Part shown: positions 61,885 to 64,000 of the stretch, piece by piece | Position numbering within the stretch: position 1 is the first letter of the stretch | Layout: every line of letters begins with the position of its first letter | Assembly: GCF_002000245.1 (NCBI RefSeq) | Contig: NZ_MTCM01000001.1 | Location: 1,240,001-1,304,000 of the forward strand | From: Sphingobacterium sp. CZ-UAM | Lineage (GTDB): Bacteria; Bacteroidota; Bacteroidia; Sphingobacteriales; Sphingobacteriaceae | DNA length: 64,000 nt | Reading direction: 5' to 3' | Made by a program: the position numbers and the translations under genes | The notes under the pieces: generated by a model | Told to the model about the DNA's origin: nothing | The model's database searches: none | The model's input: the letters and a program-made list of their open reading frames with translations, nothing else

Positions 61885-63105
61885 ATGAAAACAGAATCCT
61901 TAAAAGCAGATGGTTCTTGGAATAGTTCCCAGACAGTCTACCCTATTTTATTTGCAATTAGTATTTCTCATCTATTGAATGATCTTATTCAATCAGTTAT
62001 TCCGGCTGTTTATCCGCTGTTAAAATCTAATTATGCCCTTAGTTTTACTCAAATTGGCATTATTACCTTAGTATTTCAACTGACAGCGTCCATTCTACAG
62101 CCTTTTGTTGGACTTTACACCGATAAGAATCCTACGCCCCGGTCCTTAGCTATCGGTATGTTATTTTCACTTGCAGGCTTGCTTTGTATTGCCTTCGCTT
62201 CGAGTTTTATTTATATTTTGCTTTCGGTGAGCCTAATTGGTATGGGTTCTTCTATTTTTCACCCCGAGGCCTCCCGTGTTGCGCATTTAGCTTCAGGTGG
62301 CAAAAAGGGATTGGCGCAATCTATTTTTCAGGTCGGCGGAAATGCTGGTGGTGCCATAGGTCCCCTCCTAGCTGCGCTGATTGTTATCCCATTTGGCCAA
62401 CAATACATCGGCGTTTTTGGTGTATTGGCAATTCTAGCCATCTTAATTCTTACCTATGTTGGAAATTGGTATCAATTGCATCTAAAACCAAAATCTACTG
62501 CAGTAACACATAATACCGAGGTAAATTCGAGGTTTTCCAAATCTAAAGTCATCTTTGCCTTAGTGGTCTTGTTAATCCTTATATTTTCAAAGTATTTCTA
62601 CATGGCATCGATGACCAGTTATTTTACATTTTATCTTATTGACAAGTTTGGCATTACTGTGCAAGAATCACAAATTTATCTTTTTGTTTTTCTCGCGTCA
62701 GTGGCTATCGGAACAATACTCGGCGGTCCCCTAGGTGATCGTTATGGACGTAAACTCATCATTTGGGTTTCAATACTGGGTGTGGCTCCCTTTACTCTAC
62801 TTTTGCCACATGTCGGGCTGACATTAACGATGATACTGTCTATCCTGATCGGACTGATTATTTCCTCTGCATTCTCAGCTATATTGGTTTACGCCACGGA
62901 ATTGATTCCCGGCAAAGTAGGCATGATCGCAGGACTCTTCTTTGGACTCGCCTTTGGGATGGGTGGAATTGGCTCTGCCCTTTTGGGGTGGCTAGCCGAC
63001 AAAACGTCCATTGAACATGTCTTTGACATCTGCGCCTACCTCCCATTGATCGGTATTGCGACGGGATTATTACCTAACATTGAGCATCACAAAAAAGCCC
63101 GATAA
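61885..63105 (+). CDS. MFS exporter, fosmidomycin-resistance (Fsr) type
   Basis: A 406-residue, 12-TM protein. SHLLNDLIQSVIPAVYPLLKSNYALSFTQIG and LIGMGSSIFHPEASRVAHLASGGKKGLAQSIFQVGGNAGGAIGPLLAA in pattern are hallmark Fsr-family blocks. It exports a small toxic molecule with protons. It follows the FadR-type gene by 88 bp, with its own operator copy, and ends at a strong shared terminator. Confidence 0.9.
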   Translation: MKTESLKADGSWNSSQTVYPILFAISISHLLNDLIQSVIPAVYPLLKSNYALSFTQIGIITLVFQLTASILQPFVGLYTDKNPTPRSLAIGMLFSLAGLLCIAFASSFIYILLSVSLIGMGSSIFHPEASRVAHLASGGKKGLAQSIFQVGGNAGGAIGPLLAALIVIPFGQQYIGVFGVLAILAILILTYVGNWYQLHLKPKSTAVTHNTEVNSRFSKSKVIFALVVLLILIFSKYFYMASMTSYFTFYLIDKFGITVQESQIYLFVFLASVAIGTILGGPLGDRYGRKLIIWVSILGVAPFTLLLPHVGLTLTMILSILIGLIISSAFSAILVYATELIPGKVGMIAGLFFGLAFGMGGIGSALLGWLADKTSIEHVFDICAYLPLIGIATGLLPNIEHHKKAR

Positions 63106-63143
63106 AAAAACATCTCACCGAAAATTATCGGTGAGATGTTTTT
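63106..63143. terminator. Bidirectional terminator
   Basis: Near-perfect 14-16-bp arms (ACATCTCACCGA / TCGGTGAGATGT core) with a 6-base loop and A/T tracts on both sides, between the convergent MFS and SusD genes. Confidence 0.88.
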
Positions 63144-63150
63144 AAAAAGT

Positions 63151-64000
63151 TTAGTATCCAGGATTCTGGATGAGCTGGGTATTTCTATTGATTTCGTCAC
63201 GATGTAAAGAAGTAAAATACATCTTATCATCCCAGTTTCTATTTTCGATTCCCGGATCAATATTACTCACGACATATCTGTAAGTGTAACTAGTCGGATC
63301 GTATTTATACAAAGTTACTTTTTTATTATCTTTCAGCGTGCCCGTGATATTGATGATATTCGCTTTGCGCCCGATCGTTTCGGCTGCTATCATCCAACGT
63401 CTTGCGTCAAAAAAGCGATGCTCTTCATAAGCGAGTTCAATACGGCGCTCATTACGGTATCGGTTTTTAAGTGCTACTCCAGTCTCTTGAACAGCAATCG
63501 CGGGCATCCCTGCTCTGAACCGGATTCGGTTTAGCCAAGTTCTTGCCTCTGCCTCTTCACCTAGTTCGATACAAGCCTCCACATAGTTTAATACAGCTTC
63601 AGTATAGCGCAACATCGGCCAAGGGATACGCTGTCTAGTATTTTGATCTTCCTGCGCAGGATCTGGGTCGACAAACTTACGCATATAATATCCTGTTCTT
63701 GAACCATTCCAGTCTTCAACAGGGCTTTTTCTGGTATCCAAGCCGAAATGTGTGACTTTATTACCTTGGGCATTAACAATTTCGTACTGACCGGTTTGGA
63801 TCTGATTGCTGGGATCCCTTTTTGTTACATCTGCTGTCCTCGGTTTCCAGTCGGAGCCATCGTATAAAATTGTTGCCTTCATTCTCGGGTCACGATTTTG
63901 ATAAGGCGCCGCGGCCATCGTAGCATTTGACCAATCAAACTTTTGTCCTTTATCCGTTTCATAGTCATCAACGAGTAATTGGATCGGCGTATTCCCCGCC
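63151..64000 (-). CDS. RagB/SusD-family outer-membrane lipoprotein, C-terminal part (partial)
   Basis: The frame runs in from the right edge and stops at 63151; about 282 residues are visible. Its reading continues upstream of the internal Met near 63918 (NTPIQLLVDDYETDKGQKFDWSN). Blocks such as DPRMKATILYDG, WPMLRYTEAVLNYVEACIELGEEAEARTWLNRIRFRAGMP and NERRIELAYEEHRFFDARRWM are the SusD C-terminal signature. It binds glycan at the surface together with a SusC/RagA transporter, which should lie upstream, beyond the edge. Confidence 0.9.
   Translation of the reverse strand, partial: AGNTPIQLLVDDYETDKGQKFDWSNATMAAAPYQNRDPRMKATILYDGSDWKPRTADVTKRDPSNQIQTGQYEIVNAQGNKVTHFGLDTRKSPVEDWNGSRTGYYMRKFVDPDPAQEDQNTRQRIPWPMLRYTEAVLNYVEACIELGEEAEARTWLNRIRFRAGMPAIAVQETGVALKNRYRNERRIELAYEEHRFFDARRWMIAAETIGRKANIINITGTLKDNKKVTLYKYDPTSYTYRYVVSNIDPGIENRNWDDKMYFTSLHRDEINRNTQLIQNPGY

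Noticed and set aside
1..64000. tRNA, rRNA, CRISPR array, intact IS or prophage
   Set aside because: No cloverleaf, rRNA stretch, regular spaced repeat or intact transposase/integrase was seen. Only an Rpn-family fragment at 19675-19782 remains.

Overview
The window looks like chromosomal DNA of a low-GC Bacteroidota of the Sphingobacteriaceae type, most like Sphingobacterium. This rests on a RagB/SusD protein at the right edge, IPT/TIG and other surface lipoproteins with short lipobox signals, many starts preceded by the Bacteroidota -7 element TAnnTTTG rather than a strong Shine-Dalgarno, and the gene families present. I see no rRNA, tRNA, CRISPR array, intact insertion sequence or prophage. 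It reads as accessory, regulator-rich chromosome with many small enzyme/regulator pairs.

Layout. 0-2 kb: two IPT-type surface proteins, the first cut by the window edge. 2-4.6 kb: a P-type cation ATPase. 4.9-8.9 kb: a translationally coupled pair, a large DUF6493-like protein and a SWIM zinc-finger protein. 9-11.5 kb: a three-domain Ada regulator/methyltransferase with a 14-TM exporter. 11.7-13.9 kb: a secreted S41 peptidase. 14-17.6 kb: four small same-strand genes (DUF4274-like, nucleotidyltransferase, SMI1/KNR4, DUF3592-like), resembling an orphan immunity-type cluster. 17.7-22.2 kb: a Crp/Fnr regulator, an LLM flavin oxidoreductase, a patch of gene relics, an orphan gene with a palindromic promoter, and an AraC-controlled membrane protein with a broken FAD enzyme. 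22.3-25.3 kb: an RsgA GTPase behind a structured leader, then tandem lipoproteins. 25.4-29.5 kb: an SMI1 relic carrying a 44-bp perfect palindrome, a suppressor-of-fused protein, an HxlR/SDR/NTF2-like locus and an APH-like kinase.

29.7-43.7 kb: a hybrid histidine kinase, a TfoX-N protein, a block of envelope/membrane hypotheticals, an AraC-associated enzyme cluster (NAD-epimerase, frameshifted AraC, Hsp31/PfpI-like, alpha/beta hydrolase), and PAP2 and small secreted proteins. 43.8-48.1 kb: an SPFH protein, an acyltransferase, a Crp/Fnr regulator, a decayed GH2 beta-galactosidase tail and Ku. 48.3-53.8 kb: redox enzymes with AraC and Crp/Fnr regulators. 53.9-64 kb: membrane proteins, AraC/MFS, Crp/Fnr, GNAT, an M14 peptidase, a FadR-type regulator with an Fsr-type MFS exporter, and the SusD C-terminus.

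The strongest points for follow-up are regulatory or evolutionary rather than a clear new machine: a structured leader with a 17-residue ORF before rsgA; a palindrome filling the -33/-7 spacer of an orphan gene; two matching FadR-type operator candidates, one at a promoter with exact consensus spacing; a duplicated ~85-bp upstream element shared by two enzyme genes flanking a one-base-frameshifted AraC gene; and a relic whose cluster of substitutions without indels created a perfect palindrome. The DUF6493-like/SWIM pair is the best candidate for an under-described protein system.
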